DNA of 64,000 nt from Clostridioides difficile (GTDB lineage: Bacteria > Bacillota > Clostridia > Peptostreptococcales > Peptostreptococcaceae). The position numbers were made by a program, and so were the translations under genes. Below, in pieces: positions 9,521 to 18,991 of this stretch. The stretch lies in NCBI GenBank assembly GCA_012955965.1, contig JABBZI010000009.1, positions 62,001 to 126,000 on the forward strand, given 5' to 3'. Position 1 is the stretch's first letter. Every line of letters begins with the position of its first letter. The notes below the pieces were generated by a model, which had not been told where the DNA came from, did not search any database, and worked only from the letters and a program-made list of their open reading frames with translations.

Positions 9521-10171
9521 ATGAGATTTTTTATAGACACAGCCAATATTGAAGAGATAAAAGAAGCAAATGATTTAGGGGTGATATGTGGAGTAACTAC
9601 TAATCCATCACTAATAGCTAAAGAAGGTAGAGATTTTATAGAAGTAGTTAAAGAAATAAGTGAAATAGTAGATGGACCAATAAGTGCAGAAGTAATAAGT
9701 TTAGAGCATAAAGGAATGATAGAAGAAGCAGAAAAATTATCTAAGATACATAAAAATATAGTTATAAAAATACCTATGACAGCAGAAGGTTTAAAGGCAG
9801 TAAAAGTATTATCAAGCAAAGGTATAAAGACTAATGTTACACTTATTTTCTCTGCTGGACAAGCTCTTTTAGCTGCTAGAGCTGGTGCTACATATGTAAG
9901 TCCTTTTGTTGGAAGATTAGATGATATATCACAAAATGGTCTTGATTTAATTGAAGAAATTGTTGATATATTTAGTGTAAATAGTATTGAGGCTCAAATA
10001 ATAGTTGCTAGTGTTAGAAATCCAATACATGTTTTACAGGCTGCTAGAATGGGAGCAGATATAGCAACAGTTCCTCTTAAAGTTATAAACCAGATGATTA
10101 AGCATCCTTTGACAGACAAAGGAATAGATAGCTTTATGAAGGATTGGGAAGGTGCGTCTTTAAAATTATAA
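9521..10171 (+). CDS. tal: Small transaldolase / fructose-6-phosphate aldolase family
   Basis: Class I aldolase of the TalC/FSA (MipB) type, transferring a dihydroxyacetone unit in the non-oxidative pentose phosphate pathway. 216 residues from the ATG at 9521, which follows GGAGG at 9508-9512; the longer in-frame start upstream has no such site. Schiff-base lysine in [21 protein letters not shown] opening and GVTTNPSLI motif present. Could supply the sugar-phosphate rearrangements needed by the polyol cluster 11 kb away. Transaldolase versus FSA activity cannot be settled from sequence by eye. Confidence 0.9.
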   Translation: MRFFIDTANIEEIKEANDLGVICGVTTNPSLIAKEGRDFIEVVKEISEIVDGPISAEVISLEHKGMIEEAEKLSKIHKNIVIKIPMTAEGLKAVKVLSSKGIKTNVTLIFSAGQALLAARAGATYVSPFVGRLDDISQNGLDLIEEIVDIFSVNSIEAQIIVASVRNPIHVLQAARMGADIATVPLKVINQMIKHPLTDKGIDSFMKDWEGASLKL

Positions 10172-10224
10172 TTACAAAGTGTGATTATAAGTATATTAAA
10201 GAGGTTATTATGGAAATTCTAAGT

Positions 10225-10258
10225 AATAAGGCTAGGCTATTTTGCCTAGTCTTATTTT
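10225..10258 (+). terminator. Intrinsic terminator after tal
   Basis: TAAGGCTAGGC and GCCTAGTCTTA arms with a short loop and a following TTTT, 55 bp past the tal stop. Confidence 0.75.
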
Positions 10259-10308
10259 GGTGTATAATATATTGAAATAGATTAATTTTTTAAGTGAGGA
10301 GGCGAAAG

Positions 10309-13233
10309 ATGGATAAAATATTAAGAGAAATACAAAGAGAAGACAAAAAAAATCCATATACTGACCAAGAACTTGCTGAAATGTTAGACGTAGCTAGGTC
10401 TGAAGTGATAGCAGTCAGAAAAAAAAATAATATTTTAGATTCAAGAGAAAGAAGAAAAAAAATATTAATAGAAGATATATCAAAAATTGTAAGTGAAAAC
10501 CCTCAAATGTCTGAAAGAAAAATAACCGAGATATTAATAGATAATGGATACAACATATCAAGAAGCGCAGTGTCAAAGTTACTAAAAGAAGAAAATTTGA
10601 ATCAGTCAAAGAGTGGTATTAAAGATAAAGACCTAACATCATCGGGAAAGTATGTAAAAGTAAGTAAGGCTGTAGAAGAAGATGGATTTGAAGACTTGAT
10701 AGGTATAAAGGGAAGCCTAAAAGAAAAGGTAAACCTAGCTAAGTCAGCAATTATGTATCCTCCTAATGGTCTTCATACTATAATATATGGAGAGACAGGT
10801 GTAGGAAAAAGTGAACTAGCTACATGTATGTATAAATATGCTGTTAAAAATAATATAAAAGAAGAAAATAGTCCATTTATAGTATTTAACTGTGCAGATT
10901 ATGCAGAAAATCCTAACTTATTGATAGCTCAGTTATTTGGGGTAGTAAAAGGTGCATATACAGGTGCAGATGTAAATAGAGAAGGTCTTGTAGAAAAGGC
11001 TGATAATGGAATTTTATTTTTAGATGAAATTCATAGATTGCCTGCTGCGGGACAAGAGATACTATTTTCATTAATAGATAGAGGGGAATTTAGAAGACTA
11101 GGAGAAAGTAGCTCTACTAGAAAGGCAAATGTTCTCATAATAAGTGCTACAACAGAAAATCCAAATTCTAATTTACTTCAAACGTTTAGAAGACGTATAC
11201 CAATGGTAATAAATTTACCTAATATGAGTGAAAGACCAAAGTCTGAAAGATATGAAATAATAATAAAGTTTTTTGAAAGAGAAGCAAAACGAGTAAATAA
11301 GAATTTTATAATAACTAAAGAAGTTATGTGTGCACTAATGAATTATAAGTGTACTGGAAATATAGGTCAGTTAAAAAGTGATATACAAGTAACTTGTGCT
11401 AGGGCTTTTAGTAAATCAATTTTTTCTAGTGATAAGGTAATTATAGATTTAGATAGTTTAAGGGATTATATAAAGAGTGGATATTATGATTGTAATTGTG
11501 AAAATGAAAAGTATTCTGAGTTTTCAGTTGAAGATATATATATAGATATTAGTGAGCTAGTTAGTGGAAAAAACAGAATTTTATCAGACAATGAGATAAG
11601 TGAGATATACAATTATGCAGAAAAAGAACTGAAGGTTCTTGAGAGTAAATGTTTTTCTGAAGAAGAATTAAAGAATGCATTTATAGAAAAGTTGGATAAT
11701 AAGTTTAATGCTATTAAAAATAATAAAAACTTGTCTGACAGAAGAAGTAGAATAGACTGGGGTGGACAATTAAAAGAGTCTACACTGGAGATAATGGATA
11801 AGGTAATCATATTTATTAAAGAGCAGTTTAAACATGTAAATCAAGGCTTATATTTAGCTCTAGCAATTCACATCGAACATGCTATAGGTAGGATAAAAGA
11901 TGGAAAACCAATAATAAATCCTAGTTTAGATAAAATAAAAGCATCAATGCCAATGGAATATGAGTTATCCAGATATATAATGGGTATAGTAGAAGACTTA
12001 ACACAAGTAACATTTCCAGAGGATGAACTTGGATATTTAGCTTATTATATAAATAAATTTTGTTATAATGATGAAAGTATAAAAGATAAAGTAAAAGTAG
12101 TAATAGTTACACATGGTAAAGTTGGTATTGAAATGTCTAATGTCGTAAATCATATTCTTGGTATAGAATGTACATTAGGTATAGAAATAGCACTTACAGA
12201 TTCACCATCAGAAGGTATAGAACATGTATTAGAAGAACTTCAAAAGATAGAAGCTAGGAAAGGAATTCTAGTTCTAATTGATATGGGTTCTTTAGTAATT
12301 CTTGGTGATGAGGTCGAAAAAAGACTTGGAATTAGATGTAAAACTGTAAATAGAGTAGATACATTATTAGCAATGGAAGCAGGTAAACTTGCAACTATTG
12401 AAGGGAAAAGTTTAGATGGTATAATAGCAGATTTAAAGAAAAATAAGAATTATGCTATGATAAATACAAATAAGTTTAGTTATAGAAAAAATGAATATGG
12501 AAAGAAAAATGTAATTATTACATTGTGTCTGAGTGGTGTAGGTACAGCTTTAAACTTAAAGGAGCACATAGAAAAGCAAATTAAGGAATATGATACTTCA
12601 ATTGAAGTAAAGCCAATTGCTTTTTTAAATAATAATCTAGAAGAAGAATTAAATGATATTGAAGCTGAATATAATATTATTGCTATCTGTGGAACTATTG
12701 ATATAGATTATAAAAATGTACCTTTTATTTCTTATAATGAGGTACTTGGAAAAAATGGTATTAATAAAGTCTTAGAACACTTAAATAATAAACAACCAGC
12801 TTTAAATAGTGATAATCAATTGAATAATTTAATACATGAAGATTTGATTTTATACAACTTTGAAGGAATTTCAAAGGAGTATATAATTGATACACTTGTC
12901 TCAAAACTTGAAGAAGGTGGATATGTAGACTCAAAGTATATCTTAAGTGTATATAAAAGGGAAGCTATGGGAAGTGTTGTGATGGGGTCGAAGGTAGCTG
13001 TACCACATGGGCTTCCAGAGAATGTTATAAAACCTGCAATAGCTATAGCAAGGTTAAATAAACCCATTGTATGGGATAATAAATTTATGGTAGATTTGGT
13101 TGTATTGTTAGCACTTAAAGAAAACAATAAAAAAGAGATACGAAGCTTGTTTTCAAAAATTAATGACCAACATACTTTAGAAGTTCTATTAAATACTGAA
13201 GATAAAAATGAGATAAAAAAGATATTAAGTTAG
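10309..13233 (+). CDS. LevR-family sigma54-dependent activator with PTS regulatory domains
   Basis: Enhancer-binding protein for sigma54 RNA polymerase, tuned by PTS phosphorylation. 974 residues from ATG 10309 (after GAGGAGG). Order: two N-terminal HTH segments; AAA+ domain with Walker A GETGVGKS (161-168), the sigma54 contact loop GAYTGA (215-220) and Walker B ILFLDEIH; PRD with His pairs near 520; Man-type EIIA with His602 in VTHGKVG; Gat-type EIIB with Cys740 in LCLSGVGTA; C-terminal EIIA with His900 in AVPHG. The nearest fitting target is the -24/-12 promoter at 20.89 kb in front of the Gat-type PTS operon. Monocistronic, with terminators on both sides. Confidence 0.93.
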   Translation: MDKILREIQREDKKNPYTDQELAEMLDVARSEVIAVRKKNNILDSRERRKKILIEDISKIVSENPQMSERKITEILIDNGYNISRSAVSKLLKEENLNQSKSGIKDKDLTSSGKYVKVSKAVEEDGFEDLIGIKGSLKEKVNLAKSAIMYPPNGLHTIIYGETGVGKSELATCMYKYAVKNNIKEENSPFIVFNCADYAENPNLLIAQLFGVVKGAYTGADVNREGLVEKADNGILFLDEIHRLPAAGQEILFSLIDRGEFRRLGESSSTRKANVLIISATTENPNSNLLQTFRRRIPMVINLPNMSERPKSERYEIIIKFFEREAKRVNKNFIITKEVMCALMNYKCTGNIGQLKSDIQVTCARAFSKSIFSSDKVIIDLDSLRDYIKSGYYDCNCENEKYSEFSVEDIYIDISELVSGKNRILSDNEISEIYNYAEKELKVLESKCFSEEELKNAFIEKLDNKFNAIKNNKNLSDRRSRIDWGGQLKESTLEIMDKVIIFIKEQFKHVNQGLYLALAIHIEHAIGRIKDGKPIINPSLDKIKASMPMEYELSRYIMGIVEDLTQVTFPEDELGYLAYYINKFCYNDESIKDKVKVVIVTHGKVGIEMSNVVNHILGIECTLGIEIALTDSPSEGIEHVLEELQKIEARKGILVLIDMGSLVILGDEVEKRLGIRCKTVNRVDTLLAMEAGKLATIEGKSLDGIIADLKKNKNYAMINTNKFSYRKNEYGKKNVIITLCLSGVGTALNLKEHIEKQIKEYDTSIEVKPIAFLNNNLEEELNDIEAEYNIIAICGTIDIDYKNVPFISYNEVLGKNGINKVLEHLNNKQPALNSDNQLNNLIHEDLILYNFEGISKEYIIDTLVSKLEEGGYVDSKYILSVYKREAMGSVVMGSKVAVPHGLPENVIKPAIAIARLNKPIVWDNKFMVDLVVLLALKENNKKEIRSLFSKINDQHTLEVLLNTEDKNEIKKILS

Positions 13234-13322
13234 GTTTTAATATAAAAATACAAAATAAGAGTAATTCATTTTAGTAGGAATTTTAAGAACGATTATTTTA
13301 TTTAGTTAATTGTTCAGCATTA

Positions 13323-13376
13323 AGGTTAATACTATAAAATCAATTTATTTAATTTTATAGTACTAGCCTTTTTTTA
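13323..13376 (+). terminator. Intrinsic terminator after the LevR-like gene
   Basis: Imperfect 16-bp stem (GGTTAATACTATAAAAT against ATTTTATAGTACTAGCC) followed by seven T. The remaining 560 bp to the next gene (13380-13940) is AT-rich with no ORF or recognised RNA; it must carry the promoter of the phosphodiesterase gene. Confidence 0.75.
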
Positions 13377-13940
13377 TTTATAGATAACTTAATATAAGAT
13401 AATGTTACTTAATAGTGATGTCATTTGTTTTTGTAGTATTGTTAATATCTATTAGAAAATAAATATATCACTAAAATATAGGTATATAGTAAGCTTTTCA
13501 GGATGTTTAAAGGCAGATGGTACATAGATTTTTAAAAAAATCAAGACATTATTATATATAAATATAAAAAATATCTAAACTATTCCAAAATTAAAATATA
13601 GAAGCTATAATAAGGTTAAGTTACTATATTAAACTGATATTTAATTATTTTTAGTAATTAATAGAAGCTTAAATTACCTTTTATAAATTACTAAAAACAA
13701 CTACTATATTTTTATTTTTTAAGGAATGATTATTATGAGATTGTAATGAACATATTAAACTCTTGTTTTCTGAAATAGTGTGTTATGGTAGAAGATAACG
13801 ATTTTTGTGTAAATAAAGATATTTAAATTATTATTGATCTAAACTTGTAATATACAATAACTTATTTTATAAGCTTAAGTTAAATTCAAAAGTCTTTAAT
13901 TGTTAATACATATTTAGATTTATTATTCAAGGGGTATTAT

Positions 13941-16226
13941 ATGAGTGCAAAAAGAAAAATGTTAAACAGCACACAAATGGTTAGAACAATAGCAATAGTA
14001 TTCATAGTTGTATGTTTTTTTATGGGTGTAATATGTTTTAAATATTATTGCAAATTGAGAAATACCGTGCAAGAAGAAAGTAGTAACTATCTTCAAGAAA
14101 TATCTAATAGAATAGGAAGTAATGTAAGTAAGATTATTGATGACAGTTACTCTATATTAGATACAATAGTGTTAATGATAAAAAATACAAATATAGATTC
14201 TTTTCAGAAAGCAAAACCTATAATAGATTCTCAAAGAAAATATTGGAATTGCCAGGATATTATGATGATTGATGAAAATGGGGTTGCATATAATTCTGAT
14301 GGTGAATCAGTTTCTCTTAGTAGTGATGCATACCTTCAAGAGGCTGTCATAAATAAGAAAGAGTCTATGTCTGTATCGCAAATGATAGATAATAAAGAAT
14401 GTATAGTTTTTGTTGTACCACTAGATAGTGTGTCTATTGATAATAAAAATATAGTTGCACTTGCGATAAGTTATTCTCCTGAATCCTTTGATAAAGTGCT
14501 ATCTATGACTTCATTTAACAATCAAGCATATTCACATATTATCAATAAAGATGGTACAGTTGTAGTTCGTTCATCATCTCCTATTGCTGAAAAAACAGGT
14601 TATAATATACTGAATACTATAAGCCAATCTCAGTTAGATTCAAATAGTGACTTCAGTAAGATGAAAAATGATATAAACAATAATCTTAGTGGGCAAATAG
14701 GATTTAAATTAAATGGCTCACATGAATATATGGTTTATATTCCTATTGGACAGGAAGATTGGTATTTGTTAACTTTTGTACCAGTATCTGTAGTAAATGC
14801 AAAATCAAACTTATTGTTAAAGATTACATTATTATTATGTGGTTTTATAACATTAGCATTTGCAATTCTTACAATATCTTTGATAATATCTTTTTATCGA
14901 CATAAGAAGAACTTAGAACATATTGCTTATGTAGATACTGTGACTAAAGGAAACACAATACAGAGATTTTATAATATCTCAGATGACTTATTAAAGCAAT
15001 CATCTGAACAATATGCACTTGTATATATGAATATTGAAAAATTTAAAATGCTAAATGACCAGTTTGGAAGAGAAGCTGGAGATTCTATATTACGTGGAGT
15101 GTATGATGGTATAACATCTCTTTTAGCTCCAAATGAATGTATGGGAAGATTGTTTGCTGATAACTTTTGTATACTCATATCATATAGTGAAGACTCTTCT
15201 CTCACTGAAAGGTTTGAAGATTGGTATGATGCTATTATGAAAAATTCTGGAAAATATGGGTTTGAGTGGGCTTCTCTTTCTACACAGTTTGGTGTTTTTA
15301 TAATTACAGATACTTCTATGGAATTTCCATATATGGCAGACCGTGCAAAGCTTGCACTGCGAGATTCTACAAAAGATTTTAAAAATAATAAAATAAAATA
15401 CTCTATTTATAATGAAAAAGTTCGTCAGCAGTTAGTACGTGAAAAACAATTAGAGGATATGATGGAAAGTGCTTTAGAAGAAGGTGAATTCCAAGTATAC
15501 CTACAACCTAAATATATGACTGAAAATGAAAAAATAGGAGGAGCAGAGGCATTAGTCCGTTGGATTAGTAAGTCAGAAGGTATGATTTATCCAGATGCAT
15601 TTATCCCATTGTTTGAGAAAAATGGATTTATTGTAAATGTAGATTTATGGGTGTTTGAAAATGTCTGTATGACTTTGCAAAGATGGCTTGATGAGGGTAA
15701 AGATTTAGTAAAAATTTCTGTAAACTGTTCGAGAATTCAATTAAAAGATGAAAAATTTTTAGATAAGTATTATGAAATTTTCTCGCATTATAACGTTCCT
15801 TCACAGTATATTGAGATTGAGTTGACAGAAAATATGGTATATGAAGATACTGAGCGCCTATCTGCAATTATTGATGAAATTCATTCAATGGGATTTGGGT
15901 GTTCTATGGATGATTTTGGAAGTGGATATTCATCACTAAATCTTATACAGGATATACCTGTAGATACATTAAAATTAGATAAGATATTTTTTAGAAATAC
16001 TAAAAACAACTATGGGCGTACTAAGTCTGTAGTAAGTAGTATCATTGGTATGGCAAAATCACTTTCTATGACTACTGTGGCAGAAGGTGTTGAAGAGTAT
16101 AATCAAGTAAAAATGCTAAAAGAAATAGGTTGTGACTATATTCAAGGTTATGTATTTGCAAAACCAATGCCAATTTCAAATTTTGAAGAACTTTTATTTG
16201 GGTTACCAAAAAATGATGAGGAGTGA
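13941..16226 (+). CDS. Membrane-bound c-di-GMP phosphodiesterase (Cache - degenerate GGDEF - EAL)
   Basis: 761 residues. An N-terminal helix (about 15-35), an extracellular Cache-like sensor (about 40-295), a second helix (about 295-325), then cytoplasmic GGDEF and EAL domains. The GGDEF site reads FADNF (405-409), so cyclase activity is not expected. The EAL domain keeps E536 of EAL, the Asn of SVNCS, ELTE, MDDFGSG, KLDK, AEGVE and QGY, the full set for c-di-GMP hydrolysis to pGpG. Followed after 6 bp by a solute-binding fusion lipoprotein, which suggests that a bound extracellular ligand sets PDE activity. The ligand is unknown. Confidence 0.92.
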   Translation: MSAKRKMLNSTQMVRTIAIVFIVVCFFMGVICFKYYCKLRNTVQEESSNYLQEISNRIGSNVSKIIDDSYSILDTIVLMIKNTNIDSFQKAKPIIDSQRKYWNCQDIMMIDENGVAYNSDGESVSLSSDAYLQEAVINKKESMSVSQMIDNKECIVFVVPLDSVSIDNKNIVALAISYSPESFDKVLSMTSFNNQAYSHIINKDGTVVVRSSSPIAEKTGYNILNTISQSQLDSNSDFSKMKNDINNNLSGQIGFKLNGSHEYMVYIPIGQEDWYLLTFVPVSVVNAKSNLLLKITLLLCGFITLAFAILTISLIISFYRHKKNLEHIAYVDTVTKGNTIQRFYNISDDLLKQSSEQYALVYMNIEKFKMLNDQFGREAGDSILRGVYDGITSLLAPNECMGRLFADNFCILISYSEDSSLTERFEDWYDAIMKNSGKYGFEWASLSTQFGVFIITDTSMEFPYMADRAKLALRDSTKDFKNNKIKYSIYNEKVRQQLVREKQLEDMMESALEEGEFQVYLQPKYMTENEKIGGAEALVRWISKSEGMIYPDAFIPLFEKNGFIVNVDLWVFENVCMTLQRWLDEGKDLVKISVNCSRIQLKDEKFLDKYYEIFSHYNVPSQYIEIELTENMVYEDTERLSAIIDEIHSMGFGCSMDDFGSGYSSLNLIQDIPVDTLKLDKIFFRNTKNNYGRTKSVVSSIIGMAKSLSMTTVAEGVEEYNQVKMLKEIGCDYIQGYVFAKPMPISNFEELLFGLPKNDEE

Positions 16227-16232
16227 TACTAT

Positions 16233-18152
16233 ATGTTACAATGTTTGAAGCTTAAATGTCTAGAACACTTTTATAAAATCAAACTATCCTTGGTATTAAT
16301 TTTACTTAGTGTTTTTGTAACTTTTATAACTTGTGGATGTGCAAAAAATGAAACAGAAGATATTCTAACACAAAAAGTAACCCAAGGTAATCGAACTCCT
16401 ATTACTATTTTGGTTAAGTATGCTTTTTCAATTAACAATTTTGAAAAAGCTGTTGAAGAAAAATTTCCTAATATTGATATTGTCCAAGTTGGGAACTACA
16501 CAGCTAATACTACTCTAGCAGAGGAATATAAAGCACGTTTAGAACATGATGATTTAACTGATATAGTTATGACTTGGCCATTAGATGTAGGAGAAGAATA
16601 TTGGGATGACCGACTTATTGATTTGTCTGGTATGACATTTACCAGTAAGTATAATACATCTATGCTTAAGCCTATAACTAGAGATGGAAAGCTTTATTAT
16701 TTACCAGGGCCTGCAACTATACGTGCTATTGTATATAATAAAACTTTATTTGAAGAAAATGGTTGGAATGTGCCTAAAAATTATAATGAGTTTATTGAAC
16801 TATGTCAAAAAATTGAGAAAACAGGAATACGTTCCTTACAATTGAGTCTTGGAAATAAAGAAGTATTGGATACACCATTTATTGGTTTTAACTATGCAAA
16901 TAGTTTTAGTAAACCTGAAGATGCTAAGTGGCTTGATAATTATAACAATGGAAGTGGAAGTTTTGGCGACCACTTTAAACCTTCTTTAGATGTTTTTCAG
17001 GAACTTATCCAAAAAGGTGTACTGAAGAAGAATGACTTAAATCTACATTATCAAGATAGTCAAAATATGTTGTTCACTCGTCAATGTGCTATGACAGAAG
17101 ATTCTAATTTACTGGCACGTTCAGCTTTTTCTCAAACTGGGTCTACTGATGAATTTGCACTTATGCCGTTTTTTAGCCCAGGTGAAGACGGAGATTGGGC
17201 TAGATTATATATGGTTTGTTATATTGGTCTTAATAAGCATTTAACTGAATCAGAAAATAAAGAAAAATATGATTTAGTGATGCAGTTGATGAATTATATT
17301 AGTATGCCTGAAGGGCAAAAAGCATTAGCTAGTGATGCTGGTGGTATGTTTTCAAGTTTAAAAGGGATGCCATTACCAAGTGAACCTGAAATAGAACCAT
17401 TGTTACCAGCTCTAGAACATGGACGATATGCTGTTTTTCCTACTTTTAAAAATATACAAGACTCATTGCGTGATGGTCTTGCTGGAATGATAGAGGGGAC
17501 ATTAGATAAAAATGATGTTATAGAAATGGTTGATAAACAGAACACATCTTCTTCAAAAGCTATAAATCCTAAGGTAATTGGAAATGCTAAAAAAGATTTT
17601 TCTATGATTGAAACAGGGAATCTTGTAACAGATGCGATGCGTGCTAAAAGTGGATGTGAAATTGCATTATTTTTAGATAATGGTAAAGATGGTCGCTATA
17701 ATGGTAAAGGAGTTAGTGCGAAGCTTTATAAAGGTGATGTTACTACAACAGATATACAGCGTATATTTCCTGATTTAAAGCATGGGGAGGCTGGAACACT
17801 ATGGAAGATAAGTATGACTGGTAAAGACCTTCTTAATACTTTAGAACATTCTATAACTGTTGATAATAACAGTAGTGGATGGTTTTATTATTTTTCTGGG
17901 CTTAAAATGGAGTACTCTCCGACAGATAAACCTGGTAAAAGAATTAAAAAGATTACAACAGCAGAAGGCGATTCTATAGATGTAAATAAATCGTATTCAA
18001 TTGCTATTATGGATTATAGCGTTCCAGACAAATACATTAAAAAATGTGATAAGACAAACATTAAAATTACTGATATAATAACAGGATATATAGAGAAACA
18101 AAAAAGTGTTTCTCCTAGTGAAGACCAAAGATTTGTGATAGCAAAGCCTTAA
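16233..18152 (+). CDS. Lipoprotein fusing a solute-binding domain to a 5'-nucleotidase C-terminal domain
   Basis: 639 residues. Signal peptide with Cys-rich lipobox (FITCGCAK, around 33). Then an ABC-type family 1 solute-binding domain (about 50-430; YNKTLFEENGWNVPKNYNEF is a typical sugar-binding-protein string). Then a 5'-nucleotidase C-terminal-like domain (about 455-625) with GNLVTDAMR, a DIQRIFP segment, SGLKMEYSP and a DYSVPDKY end. The metallophosphatase domain that normally precedes this C-terminal domain is absent, so the domain can bind but probably not hydrolyse. No permease or ATPase is adjacent; it lies 6 bp behind the PDE gene, so it looks like a sensor partner rather than a transporter part. 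Confidence 0.8.
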   Translation: MLQCLKLKCLEHFYKIKLSLVLILLSVFVTFITCGCAKNETEDILTQKVTQGNRTPITILVKYAFSINNFEKAVEEKFPNIDIVQVGNYTANTTLAEEYKARLEHDDLTDIVMTWPLDVGEEYWDDRLIDLSGMTFTSKYNTSMLKPITRDGKLYYLPGPATIRAIVYNKTLFEENGWNVPKNYNEFIELCQKIEKTGIRSLQLSLGNKEVLDTPFIGFNYANSFSKPEDAKWLDNYNNGSGSFGDHFKPSLDVFQELIQKGVLKKNDLNLHYQDSQNMLFTRQCAMTEDSNLLARSAFSQTGSTDEFALMPFFSPGEDGDWARLYMVCYIGLNKHLTESENKEKYDLVMQLMNYISMPEGQKALASDAGGMFSSLKGMPLPSEPEIEPLLPALEHGRYAVFPTFKNIQDSLRDGLAGMIEGTLDKNDVIEMVDKQNTSSSKAINPKVIGNAKKDFSMIETGNLVTDAMRAKSGCEIALFLDNGKDGRYNGKGVSAKLYKGDVTTTDIQRIFPDLKHGEAGTLWKISMTGKDLLNTLEHSITVDNNSSGWFYYFSGLKMEYSPTDKPGKRIKKITTAEGDSIDVNKSYSIAIMDYSVPDKYIKKCDKTNIKITDIITGYIEKQKSVSPSEDQRFVIAKP

Positions 18153-18388
18153 AAACTTAACTGAAGATATATGACAAACAATAATTTTTTTTTATTAATT
18201 TATAATATTTTAGAATTATACAGATACATACAATTATGGATTAATAAAGCACTGTAATAAAAGAGAAACATGTATTGTGATGTTTATACATAAACCAAAT
18301 AAATAGGGTTATCTAGTGAATATAAGAAATTAAACACTGTAGACAAGAAAATACCAATAATATGGTATTATAGTGATTTTCTAATATT

Positions 18389-18431
18389 TAAGCAGGTGTT
18401 ATAACTTATAAGAGTTGACACCTGCTTTTTA
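18389..18431 (+). terminator. Intrinsic terminator after the PDE-lipoprotein operon
   Basis: AAGCAGGTGT and ACACCTGCTT arms then TTTTT. The preceding 18153-18388 is AT-rich with only a small AATACCA/TGGTATT hairpin at 18348-18367. Confidence 0.8.
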
Positions 18432-18517
18432 TATTAAAATTAATCTATAGAATGATTCAATATATATGTATGGTAAAAATGTAATCAATAAATATATTTT
18501 AATTTGGAGGTAAATTT

Positions 18518-18889
18518 ATGAAGAAAAGCTATTTTATTATTTTTATAATGATTTTTATTATTATTTTGACAGCCTGTAAAGGAGTGGATTTTAATGGTAG
18601 CAGGACAGGAAATACTAGTGAACTTATAATGAAATACAGCATGTTTGATACTACAGATTCACAGTTATTAGAATTAGAAAAAGATGATGTAATAGATGTT
18701 GAAATAAAGAGTGACTCTGGTAAATTAAATGTTTTAATACAGAAGGATAGTTCAGAACCTATATATGAAAGTAAAAATGTTCCTACAAGTTCATTTCAAG
18801 TAAAGATTAATGAAAGTGGAACATATAAAGTTACTGTAACAGGAGAAAAAGCGCAAGGAAGTGTAAGCTTTATAAAAAATGTTGAGTAG
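18518..18889 (+). CDS. Small predicted lipoprotein
   Basis: 123 residues. A hydrophobic signal sequence ends in the lipobox ILTAC (Cys20), followed by a short Ser/Gly/Thr linker and a predicted beta-rich domain ending GTYKVTVTGEKAQGSVSFI. I do not recognise a named family. Its own GGAGG site and the terminator upstream suggest it is transcribed separately. Exposed on the outer face of the membrane. Confidence 0.75.
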   Translation: MKKSYFIIFIMIFIIILTACKGVDFNGSRTGNTSELIMKYSMFDTTDSQLLELEKDDVIDVEIKSDSGKLNVLIQKDSSEPIYESKNVPTSSFQVKINESGTYKVTVTGEKAQGSVSFIKNVE

Positions 18890-18906
18890 TATCAATCAAA
18901 AATGAT

Positions 18907-18953
18907 AATCCTGCAAGTAGAAATAATGAATTTATCTTACTTGCAGGAATTGT
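18907..18953. terminator. Hairpin between convergent lipoprotein and arylsulfotransferase genes
   Basis: TCCTGCAAGTA / TACTTGCAGGA, an 11-bp perfect stem with 18-nt loop; the T-run is weak on either strand. Confidence 0.55.
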
Positions 18954-18991
18954 ATTAATTTAAATTTATAATTTATCTTAAGATAAATTTG

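Noticed and set aside
13380-13940. Riboswitch in the leader of the phosphodiesterase gene
   Set aside because: No conserved strings of any class I know could be found; only AT-rich DNA.
15628-15867. Minus-strand frame within the EAL domain
   Set aside because: Shadow of the conserved catalytic domain.
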